A stretch of DNA of 64,000 nt, from contig JAJKFH010002364.1 of NCBI GenBank assembly GCA_023333565.1, positions 992,001 through 1,056,000 on the forward strand. Direction: 5' to 3'. Shown one piece after another: positions 61,112 to 64,000 of the stretch. The position numbers and the translations under genes are program-made. The notes beneath the pieces were generated by a model that was not told the origin of the DNA, ran no database searches, and saw only the letters and a list, made by a program, of their open reading frames with translations. The stretch's first letter is position 1. Every line of letters begins with the position of its first letter. The DNA is from Puffinus mauretanicus (lineage: Eukaryota; Chordata; Aves; Procellariiformes; Procellariidae).

Positions 61112-63557
61112 AATAGTGGCAATTCCCTTTGCAATTATTGTGGGCCTTAGAATATTTCCTGCTTTTACCACTGTTTGAAAAACCAAGGAAATGGGATTAG
61201 ATGGCAATTCCTGATTTCATGTTTTATGTTGTTTTTTTTTTTTTTCATTAGTCCTAAAACAAGACGTTTCTCCAGAAAAGCTTTGTAAGTTTGCTAGAGT
61301 ACATTCAACAACACCAAAGCCTGGCAAACAAGAAGGCAGTATGGGAAAAATAATTCGGTTAAAACTGATCTAGTGAGTTTTGGACTGATGTAAAGTAGCA
61401 GCACTCAGTTGTGGCTTTAGTGCCATGCTTCCATAGCCGTGATCCTGATTTTCATGGGCATACACTGTGGTAGGGTAGGGCACCACCCGTTCCTGGACAT
61501 CTCCTGCAGAGCTCTCAGAAGCGGAGGCCACTTCTGAAAACCTTTGTGCACAACCTCTCCGAGCCTCTGATTTCTATCCACCTCCTCAATGTCATATGGT
61601 TGAAAAACACAGTGAAAAGGTTGGAAAATGTTGTTAAACAGACCTCCAGAATTTCCCATTTACTAGGACCGGCCTGCCCTTACAAGCCCTTGAGCCGTCG
61701 TAACTTTTCTCTGGAGCTTCCTGACAGAGGGTGCACACCATTTCCCAGAGAGACTTCTGCCAATGCCAGAAAAGGAGACAGTGTTGCTTTGCTCGGAGTT
61801 GTCCTTGTGCTTTTTCCTCCCTCGTGTTACTGAGATAAGGAGTCCGTGAAAGACTGTGCAAAGCACCATGTCGGTTTAATCAGCGTATGAGGGAGAAACT
61901 AGATATGCCCTGTTAGTGCAGTCACAGTCCAAGCATGAAATTAAGTGGAGGTGGGGGTGGATGCGACGGAGAGAAATGCTGTCCATCTCTCAGGCGTGTA
62001 GCTGAGAGTCTACAGAAAGCGGGGATTGAGTGAGTGCCCTTGCAGAAAGCCTTCTGGAGCCTGGCAGACCGGGGGCTGCTGTGTCTTGCAATTATTGCAC
62101 ATAATAACCCAAAGTGGGTCACGCTGCAGTTTTGTGAGACGGTATTAAATGGCACTTTGGGAGAGCGTGCGTGCTGATTACAGCTGGTGAGGAATGCCAT
62201 CACTTTAAGAGGGGTGAGAAAGAAGAAGTGAGAACGAAAAGATTTTCTTTGTGCCTTGAGGGATGTGAGGATAGTGTTTTCCCCGTCGCCCCAGAGATCA
62301 GTGGAGAGTTACACTCACTCAATCCAAACATCAGAGCCGGAGGCTGCATGTTGACACGGGATTTAATGCAACCTGTCTGCTTAAATGCTCCTTGAAACCC
62401 TGGGGCTGTGCGGTGGCGAATACCTCCTAGCCTGACTTACCGCGAAGCAGTGCTGTGCACTACCAAATGGTTTCTGTCCTTCAGCCCAGAGCTGGCAGTG
62501 TGATTGTGTGTCTAATGCTGGTACTTTCAGCCTTCACAAGCTGGTACCGCTGCTGAGAGAAGTGGTCCTACCTGCCTGCTGCCACCTACCAGCCCTGCTC
62601 TACCCCTCTCTTAGTGCTGCTGTAAGCAGTTGTAATAAACTGACCTGACTTACCACCAACTTCAGCCACAGCAGTGATTTAGGCCAACGTAAGTTGTGCA
62701 ACTACAGCCCTACTTTCCTCTCCTGGTTGTCTCACGTGGATGCAGGATGAGGCTAGGTGAGTTAAAAGCGGTCTGGGAGCTCAACCCTTTCCTACCAAGC
62801 ACTGAAACAGTAACGCATCCCTCTTTGCCTAGTTTGGGAGAATTCATCACGAAGTTGATACAGGTTGAGGTTTTACTGCCTGTCCTGCAGGGCCTCCCAG
62901 ATAGATGGCTAGAAACTTTAAACAGAAGAAAGAGAACTCCATTGTGGTCCTCCCCTCTTGATGCTGTGATGCACATGAGCCATAGGATTTTCTATTGGTG
63001 TTGTCTATTAAAATGAATTGTCTTTTCCCCTGTGGAAGTAAAAGGAAAAATTACTTAGAGGGGAATGTGATTCAGGATCTCCCTTGCAATTAGAGGAGGA
63101 GCCTTCCTTGAGACACTAATTTTGTCATCAAGTCTGACTTTTTGCATTTTCTGCAGTGATTTTAATGTGCTCTTTAAGCTTAAAAATTGAAAATGTTGTA
63201 AATTTAATTGCTCCTGACAATACCCAACTTTTACTAGATGTTACAGATATGACAATTGTTTCTGATATGACAATTATATGGGGAACCCGCAAACAAGACT
63301 GTCACAATGACACTCCATGCCGCCCCAATCTCTGCTGTTTAATTATCCTTCCTGTGTTGGCACACTGAAGAAAGCGCTTTCCATCTCTTTCAGAATGAAC
63401 AAATTAAGCAGAATACTTTTATTTGCATCTTCTTTTTGTCTTAAAACAAAGGATGATTTTAGTAGCCTCAGCCTACCCTCTGAGCTCTCTGTGTGCTACC
63501 TTATTCAGCCAACAGTCCTGCTGAAATTCATGGGTATTGCACCTTGTAGTGGATAGG
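61112..63557 (+). other. Intron 2 (end of window), no exon seen
   Basis: A T run lies at about 61231-61245. No exon, regulatory cluster or repeat family is recognisable in the rest. Confidence 0.4.
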
Positions 63558-63745
63558 TCTTAAAATGCTTTACAGAGGCAGTTGGCACTCTTGTCCCTGC
63601 TTTACAAATCCAAGGCACAGGGAAGAGCTTTCACTAAACCAAGCAGCAAGGAAAAGAGAATTATGACCCACCTGATAGTCAGTGGCAGTGTTGTAGGTTG
63701 GTATGAGATCACCCCAGCTCAAACTAGTGCTGTCTGCTCTCCCTC
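63558..63745 (-). repeat. MIR/L2-like remnant, inverted
   Basis: The plus strand carries 'aaatgctttacagaggcagt' (about 63563-63582), 'tccctgctttacaaatcc' (63594-63611), 'aaggcacagggaagagctttc' and 'accaagcagcaagg'. These correspond in order to the reverse complement of the MIR tail, the 'tttccccatctgtaaaa' block and the 'cttgggcaagtcactt' block. The copy is diverged. Confidence 0.5.
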
Positions 63746-64000
63746 CCATGGCTCTTCACCCAGGGTTGGAGGTGCTAGTTATTAAGATATGGAAAAAGAA
63801 CTGAATTTGACTTAGTTTATTTTGTGTGTACAACCTACAAGATATAACTCTTAAGTGTGTAAATTTGCAGATATGGAGCCAATTCCCCAAAACAGGGCCA
63901 TGGCCAAATGAAATTTCAGAGATAAGTGAAGACAAGGATGCTCTGGTGAAAGGGGCTTTTCCCATATGCTGGAGAATTTGACGTTCTCACTGCTGCTGCT

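Noticed and set aside
1..64000. CRISPR arrays, bacterial operons, tRNA or rRNA genes, intact retroviral genes
   Set aside because: No regularly spaced repeats, cloverleaf-like genes, ribosome-binding-site-led gene strings or long retroviral frames were seen. The window has the texture of vertebrate non-coding DNA.

Overview
The window is non-coding-rich vertebrate DNA, almost certainly from a bird. The strongest sign is a CR1 LINE 3' end at 20.10-20.63 kb that ends in the avian ATTCTATGA-type tail, plus a second, 41-bp CR1 stub at 61.07 kb on the minus strand. Several decayed amniote SINE/LINE remnants (MIR-like, L3-like) are also present. Coding density is very low, there are no operon-like features, and the one credible gene has vertebrate splice signals and a CpG-island promoter. 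Almost all open frames longer than 60 codons look like chance openings.

Layout. From 1 to about 29.7 kb I see no protein-coding exon that I can defend. This stretch is upstream or intergenic DNA with scattered old repeats, one good CR1 copy, a motif-dense candidate regulatory block at 4.02-4.70 kb, and a small isolated CpG-rich patch at 27.04-27.23 kb. A consensus splice donor on the minus strand adjoins that patch. From about 29.8 to 31.25 kb there is a strong CpG island with GC boxes, an inverted CCAAT box, C-rich polypyrimidine DNA and a G-rich minisatellite. An exon inside it ends at 30897 at a textbook donor. After a 1,139-bp intron, a second exon (32037-32146) holds the apparent start codon and a signal peptide, and ends at another good donor in phase 1. 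From 32147 to the end of the window (about 31.9 kb) I find no further convincing exon, so this looks like the start of a long second intron of a plus-strand gene for a secreted or type I membrane protein. I could not identify that gene from the short peptide.

The rest of that intron holds old repeats, simple-sequence tracts and several AT-rich, homeodomain-motif-dense blocks that could be conserved enhancers. The best of these is at 40.34-40.64 kb, with PBX-MEIS, octamer, fork-head and E-box motifs within about 130 bp. These enhancer calls rest on motif content only.

I found no CRISPR array, tRNA or rRNA gene, intact transposon, or undescribed multi-gene system. The most useful items to check are the signal-peptide gene start, its uORF-bearing leader, the possible divergent transcript at 27 kb, and the candidate enhancers.
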